In this document: one piece after another, positions 24,321-37,713 of the stretch
Layout: the number at the start of each line of letters is the position of its first letter
Numbering within the stretch: position 1 is the first letter of the stretch
Assembly (NCBI GenBank): GCA_947579605.1
Contig: OX388307.1
Span: 9,587,237-9,651,236, forward strand
Origin: Athripsodes cinereus
Lineage: Eukaryota > Arthropoda > Insecta > Trichoptera > Leptoceridae
Direction of reading: 5' to 3'
Length of the DNA: 64,000 bases
Position numbers and translations under genes: made by a program
Notes under the pieces: model-generated
The model's input: the letters and a program-made list of their open reading frames with translations, nothing else
Databases searched by the model: none
What the model was told of the DNA's origin: nothing

Positions 24321-27300
24321 AACTAAAACTAACTAAAATAATTATTTTTTACAAATTCTCCTAACTTTTAATAGTTACATATCACGCCTCGAACAAGGTA
24401 TTGGCAAAACAAAAGGGGCCTCTCTGTTTTTATTTATGTTGTTACACGGCATTCGATCCTCTGAATAAACCGAGAACCTTGTGGATGGACAAAAGTGTTC
24501 TTTTTGATAGGTAAGGCTTTTTTTGGAAGATATGTAGCATCAATAAGTATTATTAGGTATAAACAAGATTTGCTTTCCGATTTCCATGGATATGAACAGA
24601 TTTTCATACAATGATCCATATAGGATTATGTAATGAGTTATTACACATGGTGAGCATTGGTAATATGTAGGTACCTATATCTAGGTATTTATGTACATTG
24701 AACGTTCCCATGAGTATTTATTGTAATCTAGTTAGGAGGCCGCCCTCTAGGTTCTGTATCAGCGGTCGTCATACTTTTCTAGTTAATAAATACACAATGC
24801 AATGTGAGGTATCATTGAGGGCCGCACAGTTATGAAACACAGTGAGGAACTTGCATTTAAAATTCCTACCCCTCCCCCAATCGCCAAATTTTCGTTAAAG
24901 TATTACAGTTACAAATATTTCGCTACTTCTTCGGATTTCTTAAAAAAAATGTAGAAAAGTCGTATCGTAGGCCAAGACCGGATATTGAGTCAGGTACTAC
25001 TATTCAGTATTCAAGCTTTTTGAACATGATACCGGATATCTTCACTTCAGATCCAGCATGATGTTACAATCACATAACATATCTTCTATACATATTGATG
25101 TACGCTAGGGTGATGCTTAAAACACATTTTTTTGTACTGTCGAATAAGTCATCATTCAATCTTGTCAACTATTGCTTAAAATAAGTTTTTTTTTGTATTT
25201 TATGCTTGCTTATAATGCTTTTTCATATTTTTGTGTTATAGGGGTCGCTTCTAAAGTATAGGACTTTTTTTTATAGAAAAGCTCCTTTTAATTATGAATT
25301 CAATGTACTTTTACATAGTAGCTACAAAACTACTATGTAAAATAAAAATCCATATAGAAAAACAACGAGAAGAAGTGAGAAGACTTATACCTATTTTATT
25401 ATTAATAATATTACAATATACTCGTATATACTCTCATAGAAATTTGTTTTTCATTTATCGATACGATATTCTATTTTATACCTATTGTATATTTAGATTA
25501 GGTAGGTACTCATTGCTTGTAAAACCAATAACTTCAATGAATGGTTAACCATTTAAAATATTTATTACAAAACTACATAGTCTATGATAGTTAGGTACAA
25601 TATTATTTACCAAAAAACCTGAAAAGGTGAGAATTCTTATTTTATGGCATGGAACAACATACGAAAATACGAAGAGCAAATATTATTATTTACTCGCGAT
25701 ATCACTATGGAACTAGGTACCATCATCGGGAGTTTGTATGTACATAGATTATAATAATATTATATGTAGGGTAATACATAATATAGAAACACAGTGGTAG
25801 GAGGCAGTGTAGGGTGTAGGACAGGAGTTACTCGTATTACCACCAGACGCATGCCATAGAGGTATTGTTCACATTATCCACCTTACCTCGCCTCGCCTTG
25901 TAGTGCAATAATCTTTTCATTATCCGACTTGAAAGAACAATGCTTCACTGCTTTCAACACCAACAGCTACGTACAGTATTATTATATTATTACCTACAGA
26001 TATTATTAGACATAATATTAACTTGAATCTTGTGTCTATCACATGTATTTTACTTTCATTATAATTATGTCTAACCTTTTTCAGATAGTAATAACGCCAC
26101 TATCTACATTTTACAAAAATACTTATGAAACAATTTCTGTAAATTTCAGGCCATTACGCTCTGTGAAGAAATATGCGTTTGAAAAATACGTAAGATTTTT
26201 TTTAAAAATATTTTTCTTTATAAATGAAACGCATAGCTACTATATTATACCGGAAAAAAATCGATGCACACCAACTTGCATAAGAGATCTTTGATTTACC
26301 TATTACTCACATAGCCGATGCATAATAATTATACATAAGTTCTTATGTACACGCACCATGTAGGTGTTAAAATGTACTTTAGTACATATAAATCTATGGT
26401 TAAAATTCACTAAAACAGCCACTTCACATACTTACCTATATTTATGTACCTATAGAGACTAACATTTTATATTTTAATGTGAGGGTTCCTAAGAATGTAC
26501 TGATAATGTTATAGATCGTGGTGTTGATGTAACAAACTAAATTAAATAATGACAAACTAAGGGTCAATTGACAACATTGGAACAGCATTAGGTATTTGTA
26601 TTTGGGTTCCTAACTGGTTCTGATCAGTATGATTGTTTGATATTATAAGTTAAACAGACTAGGACTCGTGTGTCTGACAATCACCTAAAGTAGTTCCCAT
26701 CCATCCTGTGCTTTGTGCTAGTGCTATCCATATAGGTAGGTATATAATTATGTTGGTTGGTAATTGCTATCACCAAAATATTATAATGAATTGTTTGTTT
26801 CCTGTCTTGTTTCAGAGCATCACAATTGGGGGCGTATACTATAATGAATCCTGTGGAAGCAATCCACTCATGGAAACACTTTGAATAGGAGCCATGGATG
26901 TGACTCATACGCAGAATCAGAAGGCGGGAAGTTCCAGATATAAAATTGGAAAAAAAAATAAAAAATATATAATTAATTAGATATATAAATGATTCCATAC
27001 ATTAATTTATTCCAAAATACATTATAATATTCTAATAAATAAATATCTTATTACAAAAAAATATATCACTTCCAATAATCAAACACAAAATTGCGTCCAT
27101 AAAGAAAATATAAGCTTATGATAAGGAATAACTTCAACTGTTGATTTAAAATACTTAACAAATTCTTCCTTAAAACTTCCTTAGTTCAGAGTGCTCAGAA
27201 CTGTGCTAGTAAAAATGTCTTCTTGAAACACACACTAATATATTTGCAACATTTGTTTTATAATTTCATAAGTAATATTATTGTGTTTTGTGTACAAAAG

Positions 27301-27780
27301 TGTATTTTAATTTGTGCTAAAGTGTTACCAGGACTTTTCCAAATTGTTACACACTTACTTACTACAACACCACATTCATTAGAGCTGTGTGCTTACTATA
27401 TTTTTTAAAAATAATATCTATCGTAAATCTACAGATTTTTTTAGATAAATAATAATTTATTATATTCATGCCAAAACTTTATGCCACAAAACAAAATAAA
27501 AATATTAATTACAAATATTATTATTTATCATAATATATTACGTACCTAATAAAATTGATAATTATATTTAAAGTAATATTCTATGTACATGGATAATATT
27601 TCTAAAACACAAGTGTTCATTACACAATTGAGTGTTTCATATTAAGTTTGTTATATAGTAATAATAAGATTAGAGAAAAATTTAATAATTAGTTGACTAA
27701 TGCAAATGAAATAAATTAAGGGCAAAAAAGTCATAGCAATTCCTCGTAAACTAGTATAAAGTGATAAAGAAACTGACAAG
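24321..27780. other. Region upstream of the reductase gene
   Basis: No other gene is supported here. The promoter and any untranslated first exon of the fatty acyl-CoA reductase must lie in or beyond this stretch. I could not identify them. Frames at 25294, 26043 and 26681 are AT-rich and unconvincing. Confidence 0.45.
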
Positions 27781-30700
27781 ATGGCATCTTCCACATCTGG
27801 GATGGATCGAGAGCCTGTAGCCAACCTACAACCAAATTACAAGAAATTGGACTACATTCCTATCTCAGACTTCTATGCAGAACGTTCCATCTTCATAACT
27901 GGTGGGACTGGATTTATGGGCAAGGTAATATATTATTTTATAATTCTATACATTCTGTAAATAAAAATAAAATGAAATAATGAGTGTGATACTTACAATG
28001 TCCCATATTATTCTATATCTTACTTATATTATTTTAGGTTCTAGTGGAGAAGTTATTAAGATGTTGTCCCAACATAGAAAACATTTACTTGCTGATGAGA
28101 CCAAAACGTGGACAAGACATTTCATCAAGACTGGCTGAACTCACCAACTCACCGGTACATACCCACAGTTTCATGTATATTTTCTATTTTGTATAATGAA
28201 AACAATATAATTATATCCATATACATATTTTTTTATTTTACAGCTTTTTGCAACCATAAGAAATAAGAGACCATGGGAGTTAAATAAAATAATTCCTATC
28301 GAAGGTGATGTGACAGAACCACTTTTAGGAATTAAACCTTCCGATGAAATCACTTTAATCCAAAAGGTAAATAAATTACTAGACAGTTTTACGATAATTA
28401 TGACTGTCATGTTTGAATTTAATAAATTAACAATAAAACATACCTACATAACTTGTTATTCTAATTCATGGCAATTTACCTGCAATTGAGTGAATTATGC
28501 ACATATTTCATAGTAAAAATTACAAAATGGAAATAGGTTGCAATATACATAATTCATCATAACACTCAAATACACTTACCCATTTTTCACAATTGTTTCA
28601 AACATACAAAACTTAAACATTCTTTTTGTTTTATGTTTCAAACTTACAAAACTTAAACATTCTATTAGTTTTAGGTTTCAAACTTACAAAACTTAAACAT
28701 TCTACTTGTTTTAGGTTTCCATTGTTTTCCATTCGGCAGCTACAGTCAAATTTGATGAGAAATTGAAACTGTCAGTAGCTATAAACATGCTTGGAACGGA
28801 TAGACTTGCACATCTCTGTCAAAGGATGATGCGTCTTGAGGTAAATATATATTTATTATACTTTTAATTTATTCAGTCTATACTCGTTATTGATAAGAGA
28901 CAATTTTATAAAAAAAAAAACATTTAAATACAAACAACGAAGGATAAAATTATGGTAAAATAGCAATTTCTCTTAATTAACCCTAAAAAACAATCTCATA
29001 AATTAAATTCTATTACAACTACTTTACTATTATGGCATATCCCACAAGTAGAGGATCAGATCCCAAATCTCGGGATCCCGTCGTATTTTAGTCCCTGAAT
29101 TTTTAGGATTCAATTTTATGAATCCCGGGATTGTCGGAAATAATACAATTTTTAAATAATTCAGGAATTTGGGACACATTCATATTAATAAATCATTGAC
29201 AGCCGAAACGTATGTTTGTATCTTAAAAGAGCACTTTCTTAGTTCGATAAATCACTAGATACTGATGTTGTGGCAATAGTCTCTGATGGTCCAAATGTTA
29301 TGCTGAAGGTTGGAAAACTTATTAATGCAGAGCACCAAGTTTGTTTTGCACACGGTATTCACTTAGCTGGTTGTGATTTATTGTATAGAAAAATACAAAG
29401 TAAATAATTAAAAAGTCAAATTAATTGCCAAAACTGTTTGTTTACTGATTTTTTTACCACTTTTCATTACCAATACAATCCTTGGACTACCCCGGGATTG
29501 ACTCCGAAATCCGGGATTAGAAAAAAGGGCCAGTATCGAATCCTCTACCCAAAGTTTCAATTATGCAATCTGTCCTCCCCGTGCCAATAAAAGAAAATGA
29601 AGACATTCAGAATGAGTGCCAAACCTGATCGCAGAATTTAAGATGTAAAATGTCTTTATTTTTTCAAGCACCTGCCTTTTACAGAATACTTGAATACTTA
29701 CAAAAAAGAAAAGGAGACCATTTTTTAGTCAGGTGCTCCACGGAAGAAAAAAATCAAACCAAGTAAAATCTAAAGTAACCAGAAAAAAGTTATGGCAATT
29801 CAAAATAATACCTAATTATAAATAAATAATATTATTTTTGTTAGTTATAAACCAGTAGGTTAATTTTAAAATATAAATCAAACCTAAAATGTATACTTTT
29901 ATCATATTATTACTCTCCTTTATATGAGACTTGTCTCTAAATATAAGGCGGGGGTATATTTTTTATAATATTTTTATTTTTTATTTTATTTTATTTAACA
30001 ATAATTATACAGACATTACAATACATAGACTATTTGATAAAACTTAAATCTAAACATCCTCCTTATAGAGACAAGTCTCGTGTAAAGGAGGGTTTTAATA
30101 AAATAATCTGTAAGTACCTATATTCATTGTTGTATCTACATTGGTTGTTATGTGTTCAATAAATGATTATTATTTTTATTTCCAGGCTTTGGTCCATGTA
30201 TCAACAGCATACTGCAATTGTGATCGATCTGTTGTGGATGAAATGATATACCCTCCACCTGTGGACCCCTCTCACATTGTCTGTATGGTGGATAATATGG
30301 ATGAGGAGTTGGTTGACTACATTACTCCCAAAGTAATAGGTAAATAATATCACTGATACAATGACATTATGATATCATCTTATATGAAGTTTGCTTTTAT
30401 TTTGTTTAATTGCATAATTTTCAATTTATTCCAGGTAATAGACCAAACACTTACACATTCACCAAAGCCCTGGCAGAAGATATGTTGTTCAAAGCTAAAC
30501 TACGTGGAGACATTCCTATTGCTATAGTCAGACCTTCCATAGGTAAGATGTGTAATTAAATACAATATACTTTTTCCTCATGATGTCCAAGTTGATCAAA
30601 TTATGCTTCAAATTTTCTTTAGAGTATTTATAAGAAAAAAATATCATACTGATTCTATTTATAAGAATAAATTATTATTGATTTTTTTCTTATTGCTAGT

Positions 30701-31997
30701 TCTCTCTTCTCTTCGAGAGCCAGTGGACGGATGGGTAGACAATCTGAATGGACCAACAGGTATAATGGCTGCTGTAGGTAAAGGTTTCTTCCGCACTATG
30801 CTTTGTCATGGGGAAAAAGTTGCAGATATGGTACCAGTTGACACGGTTATAAATTTAATGATAGTTGCAGCATGGAAGACAGCCACAAGTAGGTGAGTAA
30901 CAATGATGATATTAATAAGGTAAATTTTCGATAGATATAAGCATTTTATAACCATAGTCTAAAAATAATCATTTGATTTGATAAAAATTTATATTACTTT
31001 TCAGGAGTGATGGTATTACTGTGTATAACTGCTGCACAGGACAACAGAAACCTGTCACATGGGAAAACTTTGTCCGCTTATGTTTTGTTTATATTAGAAA
31101 ACATCCATTCAGTAAGTTTTCTCTTTTATACTACCACCACTGTACTGTCATATCACATGTTTTTAAGCTGTAAATATACACTAAACTACATAAATGACAA
31201 ATGAATATAAAAGGAATGATGTGTTTCAGGTGATCTAATGTGGTGGCCTGGGGGAGATGTTCGTTCAACAAGGCTCGCACATACAATTGAAACTTATTTG
31301 TACCACAAACTACCTGCTGTGATTTTGGATTTTATCGCTAGAGCTCTGGGGAAAAAGCCAATGTGAGGGTCGTTAATTAATTTTTTTACATAAATCTACT
31401 GAATTCATTGTGTGTACTTACATTTATGTACCTACTTTAATTTTAAATACATTTGTTAACATGATTAATGTGAATGCCTATTTCAGAATGATGAGAATAC
31501 AAGAAAAATTGGAGAAGGCTGCTACATGCTTGGAGTTCTTCACCACTAAGGAATGGCAGTTTAGAGATGATAATGTCCGTCGTCTATGTAATTCTCTTTC
31601 AGCAGATGACAGAAAAAAGTTTGATTTTGATGTGCGTAATATTCACTGGGAATCATATATTCAGAGTTATATTTTGGGCATTAGACAATTCATATTCAAG
31701 GAAAACCCCACTTCATTACCCAAAGCCAGGGCTCAGTTAAACAGGTAATATTCATTTTAATCTTAGTCATATTTTTATTAGTACCTACTACAAGTATATA
31801 TGTATTTTTATATGTATTTTTATGTAGGTATAAGTATTGTATATATATATATTTATTATTATTATTTATATTTTTCTTCTTTTTCATACACTTGTATGTA
31901 TTGTATATATCAAATTGATGTCAATAGTGGTTGGTTGGCAGAAATTGCCCACGGCAATAAACCCGCCATTTGAAATATTTTTTTTTCAATAAAGTTT

Positions 31998-32036
<39 letters not shown>

Positions 32037-32243
32037 CAAGTATGTAAGGATATGAAAGAATAATTAAGGTTGATAATGATTTGTTTCTGTTGCAGATTGT
32101 ACTGGTGCCATCGTCTCACTCAGTTTATGGTGATTTTGGGAGCGTGGAGGTTCTTGTTTTACAGTTCAGCTACATTAAAAGCAATTTGGAATAGTGTGTA
32201 CTCACATCTTCTGCAACTGCTGCGACTTTTGCCACTAGTCTGA
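27781..32243 (+). CDS. Fatty acyl-CoA reductase (CG5065-like), 11 coding exons
   Basis: The enzyme reduces fatty acyl-CoA to fatty alcohol with NADPH, supplying wax, hydrocarbon or ether-lipid pathways; the family is membrane-associated (ER or peroxisome). Exons: 27781-27924, 28038-28154, 28244-28366, 28715-28840, 30186-30339, 30435-30542, 30700-30892, 31005-31111, 31230-31362, 31487-31744, 32096-32243; all introns are GT-AG and the frame is continuous (536 residues, normal for the family). The Rossmann motif GGTGFMG is at residues 41-47, the HVSTAY strand near 174-179 and the catalytic Y228-x3-K232 in NTYTFTK. The C-terminal Sterile/FAR_C domain spans roughly 380-475, followed by a hydrophobic segment near 498-514. 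I chose the ATG at 27781 because it gives a short leader before DYIPISDFY, the usual family start. The N-terminus and strong similarity to the Drosophila CG5065 type are from memory. No frame defects are seen. It is the only host gene supported in the window. Confidence 0.95.
28595..28714 (+). repeat. 40-bp tandem repeat (3 copies) abutting exon 4
   Basis: Units 28595-28634, 28635-28674 and 28675-28714 each begin GTTTCAAAC and end in GTTTTA plus T or G. Units 2 and 3 both end in TTTTAG before GTTTC, so the acceptor used for exon 4 is duplicated exactly 40 bp upstream. Use of the upstream copy would add 40 nt and shift the frame. Confidence 0.9.
29049..29547 (+). mobile_element. hAT-like MITE, copy 1 (499 bp) in the reductase intron
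   Basis: Ends TAGAGGATCAGATCCC and, reverse-complemented, TAGAGGATTCGATACTGG. Flanks CCCACAAG and CCCAAAGT are an imperfect 8-bp duplication that fits if one base has slipped. The element is the sister of 59876-60378 in size, ends and content. GGGATT/AATCCC motifs near both ends form subterminal inverted repeats. It is inserted within a SINE-like repeat. Confidence 0.65.
29200..29408 (+). pseudogene. hAT transposase fragment inside the MITE
   Basis: Two frames carry [15 protein letters not shown] and then [50 protein letters not shown] and a stop. The DG.NVM..VGKL and CFAHGIHLA pattern belongs to the RNase-H-like catalytic region of hAT/BED transposases (known from the family). A frame change near 29256-29260 separates the two parts. 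No other transposase domain is present, so it is a captured or residual piece. Confidence 0.6.
29931..30094. repeat. Inverted repeat in intron 4
   Basis: CTCCTTTATATGAGACTTGT then CTCTAAATATAAGG (about 29932-29965) pairs imperfectly with CCTCCTTATAGAGACAAGTC then TCGTGTAAAGGAGG (about 30057-30094). A T-rich spacer of ~90 bp separates the arms. It may be two opposed LINE-tail fragments or a small foldback element. Confidence 0.55.
31930..32038 (+). repeat. CR1-like LINE tail with TTTA microsatellite in intron 10
   Basis: GGTTGGCAGAAATTGCCCAC, GGCAATAAACCCGCCATTTG, then TTTTTTTTCAATAAAGTTTT and about nine TTTA units. TTGCC...GGCAA can pair just ahead of AAACCCGCC, parallel to the ATCGC...GCGAT/AACTCGCC arrangement in the other CR1-like tails of this window. 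Confidence 0.65.
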
Positions 32244-35200
32244 TAATAGTAGCAAGTAAATTGTGCGGTTCATTTGAAATAGCAGACAAAATGATTAGTA
32301 ATAATAATATTTAAAATACTTAACACAAATGATAATATCTCGACCTAATAATAATACCAAGTGAGTATTTTTATGACAACGCTTTACTCAGTAATATTAT
32401 TACTATGTGTAATGATTACTATGAAGTTGTGACCTAATGCATATAACAATATATATCTATTAAACTTAATAACTTTATGTATTTTATAAAAATATAATCC
32501 ATGATTATTTAATTTGTCCATATACTTATTATATTGCATTCATATATATTGGGAAATGAAATAGTTTGAAATGTAGCGCATGAAGGTTGTTAAGAGTACC
32601 TACATAATATAATGTGTATAATAATAATACATAGGTATTAAATCTAACATTAAACAATATGTGTTCCTCAAGCAGACAGCTTGTAGCAAAGTGCCCAGGA
32701 ACCGGAGTGTTGTGTGTTCTGTGTGGTAGTGAACATGCAGGAGTCACCACACGGAAGCACACTTATGCAGGAATGTTACATTGTTTTAATGTATATGATA
32801 CTAACTTATACTTATATACTCATATTTTACTATTTATCTACCTTGTATACCCATTTACTGTTACCAGTACTGTGGACAGACACGATTACAGTAATATGTA
32901 ATGTAATCTTCCTGAGATTGATTTGCGCCTACAATATGTGCCACGCTACGTGTTATACTATATTTGGTAGGTACCTACTATATGTGACTAGATGACTATC
33001 AACTTTGAAATTAGTTACAATTGTCTAACTTACATAATATCAAAAAAAATGGTAGGGTTCTAAAATTTTGCAATATACCTAATACTAGATTGATTTATCT
33101 AACGATCATTTTAAAATGTCTTGTCACATGAAACAGATATTTATTCGGAGTGCCAATAATAAAACTATTTTTACTAATTTTCGAGGTACCCATATAATTG
33201 CATATTATAAAATGTATCGAATATTGTCAAATTAAATTCTTTATTTCGGATATCGAAATGACACCTACACATGAAAAAAGTATTACTTAACCACCTCTTT
33301 AAATATCTATGTATCTAAGTATCTAAACGATGAGTAACATGGGTTTAGATCAGAGTTCTTATTTACTTCTACAATTTTATTATAATACTCGTAGTTTATT
33401 GTAGTCAGTGTAATCAATGTGTAAATAAAGTATGGAAAAATTGTTCCATTTCATGTTGTGAAAAATATTTGATTTATGTTCCTATTGGATATGAACAAGT
33501 GACAAATTGAATAAGAATAGATATATTAATTTATGGATAGGATTCTTTGATGTTGTTTCCCAAGAGATTGAGATTCATTATTATTTTACATAAACGCATA
33601 TTCTTTTAGATTGGATGTGCTGTTATTTTTGTTTGAATGATTTTTTATAAGCACATTCTCAATGGAGTGTTCTGTGTATCTGAATACTTTGATGGGGAGA
33701 TGGTTTCATAACATCAGTAGGTATCTCACTCATAGAAATTTTCTAATCTTATATGCAACTTAGGTAATCGTGGGTAGGTAAGTGTAATGTACATCATCTC
33801 CTCCACATAAGACAGGTGTCGTGTATGATGTTGGTACATTTGACATAATATGTAATAATTATATTATTATTGTGGCCATGTTATGTTGTCACATACTCTT
33901 CTTCCATAGTTATTGTTTTTTATATCTACCAGGTAGGATACTCATATAATACGTACCTACAAGACAATGTATTGTAACTTTATATAGCTTACCTCCAAGG
34001 CTTCCAATTTTATGATTACTCTATTATAGACACTATTTCCTGTATTCTGTAATATGTTCTAAGGACGCTGTATTTGTATAAAAATAATCAAACTTTAATG
34101 TAACCTTAATGAGACACCTTACTACATTTGCATTCCTCAAAAACAAGTAACATTCTTGTATAATCATTATTATTGTGAATTTTGAGAAGGCAATGATGAT
34201 AGATTTAAAAATTGCTAGAATTTCTGCTAGATTGTCTTGCATAGTGACTATGTTGTGGATTATTGTGTATAATAATTGATTGCCTGAATGTGATAATTTT
34301 TATGATTTGTATAGTTATTATTCCTCTATATTTTGATTTTATGGGTTTACATTCAACTCTGTCTCATTGTATGTAATATATTGTCTACTTTTAGTTTGTA
34401 TATTAATGTGTTAAACATCTTATCAAGACTATTTTATAATAAATTATTTACCAATATTATCCTCAGTTAATTTGTTAATAACTATACTCTGTTGTATATA
34501 ATTATGTAGCTAGTTGATTCTGCTCATTATATCAGCTTTTTAAGGGACACACCTTTTCATTATGACATTTTTGATTAACGTCTTTTCATGCTTTGAGACC
34601 CAATTTTTTATACTTGCCCATATTTTTTATCATGATACTGAGTACAAGATTCAGTTTAGATGCATTTTTTTGTGAACTTAACCCTAGAACACATTACCAA
34701 GATTTTATCATCCTACTTACATTTTGGAAAATTACAAAATTATTGCTTGAATCCTAACTATTACTGAATATATATAAAAAAAATATTATTGAATATATAA
34801 ATGACTCAAAATTAGAAATCACTTAATTTTTCCTGTTTATTTAATTGGGATAATGAGGCTTAAAATATTCGGCTTATTTTCTTAACTGATGTGGTGTTTC
34901 CAAAGAAGCATGAGTGTGTGCATTATAAAACTATAAGTTCAATGTGTACATTCTTACATTAATCAATGATAATCTCACTGATGTTTTGCAGTTATGTTAT
35001 ATTATATTAGAGATACCTATTAAAAAAGATGGGAAGTTGGAATCAGCTAATCCATTTTCTTAGATATCTATTATTCTATTTTATTGTGTGCCCCTGTGAT
35101 GCAGTTTTGAGAAAAAATATACAAATAATATTTAATAAGGATCTTTATTTATCAACATTTGTTAGTGTTTTCTTTATAATTAATCTGGTTGATGCAGACT

Positions 35201-36000
35201 CTTTTGTATAGATATTTGAGGTTGTTTTTAGATAACTTTATTGTTATGAATATTATGATATAAGAGGAAAAGGACATTTCGACTACCAATGGACATGTTT
35301 TGTATTGCCTCCACAGTAACTAATTACTTCCTGTCTCACACAGACAGCAGGTAGTATACTGCGTACTTATTATTACATCTACTCATACATTATTTATCTC
35401 TACATACTAATTCAATTACATTCTTTCATTAAGATTTTGTTATTTAAACAATAAAACTTTTAGAATTATATATATATACATATTCTAATGATCATTTATT
35501 GTTATTGTGTAAGCATGTTTTATTTAGATAAATGCTCAAATATTGAAACATGTTTTACATCAACTATTATATTATTATAATGAACTTTTGTGTTTGTTTA
35601 CTTTGTTACTTTCTTTCAAATTTATTTTCAATAAATTATTATGTTAATTTATTTTGTGTTGTGTAATATAAAGCTGCTTTTTATTAAATGTTGTTTTATT
35701 GTTGGTAACCATTTCATCCCAAATTAATGTCAATGTCTTGTCAAAGCCACCCTCCCCCCTTTCTTCAAATTCTCAATTTGGTGGTAGAATGTAGAAATAA
35801 TATGACATCTCATCTCCTCATTTTTGTATTTTATAACATAAACAATTAAATTTTCATTCTTCTTTCCACTCAGTATTGCCAACTCGGATTTCGAAAGAGA
35901 ATCAATGAAAAACGATGAAAAATCTAAAATAACTGTATTCCTTTCAACTATACTGGAATAAAGTGTTTACATTACAAGCACCAAGCACACTTTTTCCGCA
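32244..36000. other. Downstream of the reductase; probable 3' UTR then spacer
   Basis: No gene is supported. Candidate polyadenylation signals AATAAA occur at 33424-33429 and 35630-35635; the latter is followed by a GT-rich stretch (TTTTGTGTTGTG). Which one ends the reductase mRNA cannot be decided from sequence. The T-rich character up to 35650 would allow a long 3' UTR. Confidence 0.4.
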
Positions 36001-36008
36001 CTGTACTC

Positions 36009-37333
36009 TAGTCATGTGTAACACAGATCCGACCCGAGTCAAATGTTCGGGTCCTTCCAAATTGACCCGCGGGTCTACAGATCACCTACGGATCTTACGG
36101 GTCCTAATGATCTGTTTGAGCGGAGACCCGTTGGATCTGTGAGGACCCGATGACCCGAAAGATCTGTTTGAGACGATGACATGTAGGATCCGTTTAAGCG
36201 GATGACACGTAAGTTCTGTATGTTTTGTTCACAAATTGAATAGAATGACCGTTTGTACTTACCCATACATACATACCATCACGCCGCTTCCCATACATAC
36301 AAATCCGTATTCTAATAATATATTGTGTTTTATTGCTGGAAAGTATAGACCATTAAAGGTCACGTGGTCTTGTCTATGGATTTGCTTTTGCGTGGGGGGC
36401 AAACAATCAAATTGCGCAAATCATACTTGTAGGATGTTATGCCATAAGAGAAAAAAAAGAAAGTCAGACGACAAAATTATAACAAAATCGACACTGACAG
36501 TTTTTTTTTATTATTAGGTATCTATTCTTTAGGCGTCCCACCTAATATTACACCGTAAACACTGTGAATGTGTTGTGTTGGGATGCCTGATGCCCCTCAA
36601 GGATTTTTCTGTGACGTCATCCTTTAATGGTCTATTGCAAAGTTTTGCCAGTCTCTAAAAACATTTTTCACAAAATAATACTACAATACACAAACACAAA
36701 ATATTTCACAAAAAAATATCATGGCGAAACATTTTATGAAACCAATACTTTTTCATATAAAATGTTTACCTTTAATCAATAGCTTATCCACTATTTATTT
36801 CAACTAAACCTTTGCACAGTTCACAATAAAAAGTATTTTCCTAATTGAAATTAATTGGTAGTATGTTGTTTTTTTTCCTTTATTTATATTGTTTTTCTTT
36901 GTTTATGCATTATTTCTCTTGACTGTTTTTTTTTAATTTGTATTATTTGTAAAGGCTGATACAGCTGTTTGTTATGTAAATAAATAAATATTTTATGGCC
37001 AATAAATGTCATTATTATTATTCTTATAATTATTGAGTACTCCGTTCAGATATTAAGTGTAAAAATCTCCATACCGTATGAAAGACATAGTGGATCATAG
37101 ACAATAAGCTATCAACACCGGAAACAGCTCCGACCCGTAGACACAGGTATATGCTGCAACCGGAAAGACCCGTGACCCGTGTATGTACCTACAGCGGAAA
37201 CGGGTCCGAGCTAAAGACAAAGATCTGGATTGTAACCGGAAAGACCCGTGACCCGAATCATATGTTCGGCTCACTGCTATCAGTGGACCCGAACGGGTCG
37301 GGTCGCCTCAAAGTGATCTGTTACCCATGACTA
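36009..37333. mobile_element. hAT-like element (1325 bp) with perfect 8-bp target duplication
   Basis: Ends TAGTCATGTGTAAC and, reverse-complemented, TAGTCATGGGTAAC. CTGTACTC occurs immediately outside at 36001-36008 and 37334-37341. Both subterminal regions carry many GACCCG/CGGGTC motifs in opposite orientation. No transposase is recognisable, so it is non-autonomous. A smaller MITE is nested inside, and a T-rich LINE-like tail (about 36880-37005) also lies inside. Confidence 0.8.
36348..36632. mobile_element. TA-flanked MITE nested in the hAT-like element (285 bp)
   Basis: Terminal inverted repeat GACCATTAAAGG at both ends, with TA on each side (36346-36347 and 36633-36634), as for Tc1/mariner-group MITEs. 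No coding content. The open frame at 36236-36517 crosses its edge and is not a gene. Confidence 0.7.
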
Positions 37334-37670
37334 CTGTACTCAAAGGAAAACTCAAACTTATTTTTTTCTACAGAACTGTAGTCCTTCGCTCTGGGGTGCG
37401 TTCAGACAGTCACCCAGTGATCACTCGATGACGTTCTATCCGTTCACGCGCCCGGAGCGAATCATCCGACGACTCGCATTGTTTCGTTCAGTATGTCGTC
37501 GGGTGATCAACCGAAGAACCGAAATTATAGCAAGGTGATTATCGCTCTGACAGTTACCTTGACGTTAGAGTGGTGACGGTTGCCAAAACAATTGCGAAGT
37601 TAATCGTAATTATGGTGTATTCTTGTCTTAACCCTTTGTGACGCCAATTCAACAATTTTCTAAATAATAT

Positions 37671-37713
<43 letters not shown>

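Larger units (their letters stand above)
29028..29760 (-). repeat. SINE-like repeat in intron 4, split by a hAT-like MITE
   Basis: The 3' end (GGCATATCCCACAAG) precedes the MITE. The rest follows it: TCCTCCCCGTGCCAATAAAA, GACATTCAGAATGAGTGCC, a TCGCAGAATTTAAGATG block, GTCTTTATTTTTTCAAGCAC, CTGCCTTTTACAG and TGCTCCACGGAAG. The order matches the uninterrupted copy at 53173-53416. Part of the body next to the insertion is missing. Confidence 0.7.

Noticed and set aside
24755..24850. Possible hAT end (TCAGCGGTCGTCATACTTTT)
   Set aside because: No partner end or target duplication was found nearby.
26681..26998. Minus-strand open frame of 105 codons upstream of the reductase
   Set aside because: No recognisable motif, AT-driven composition, and no splice or promoter support.
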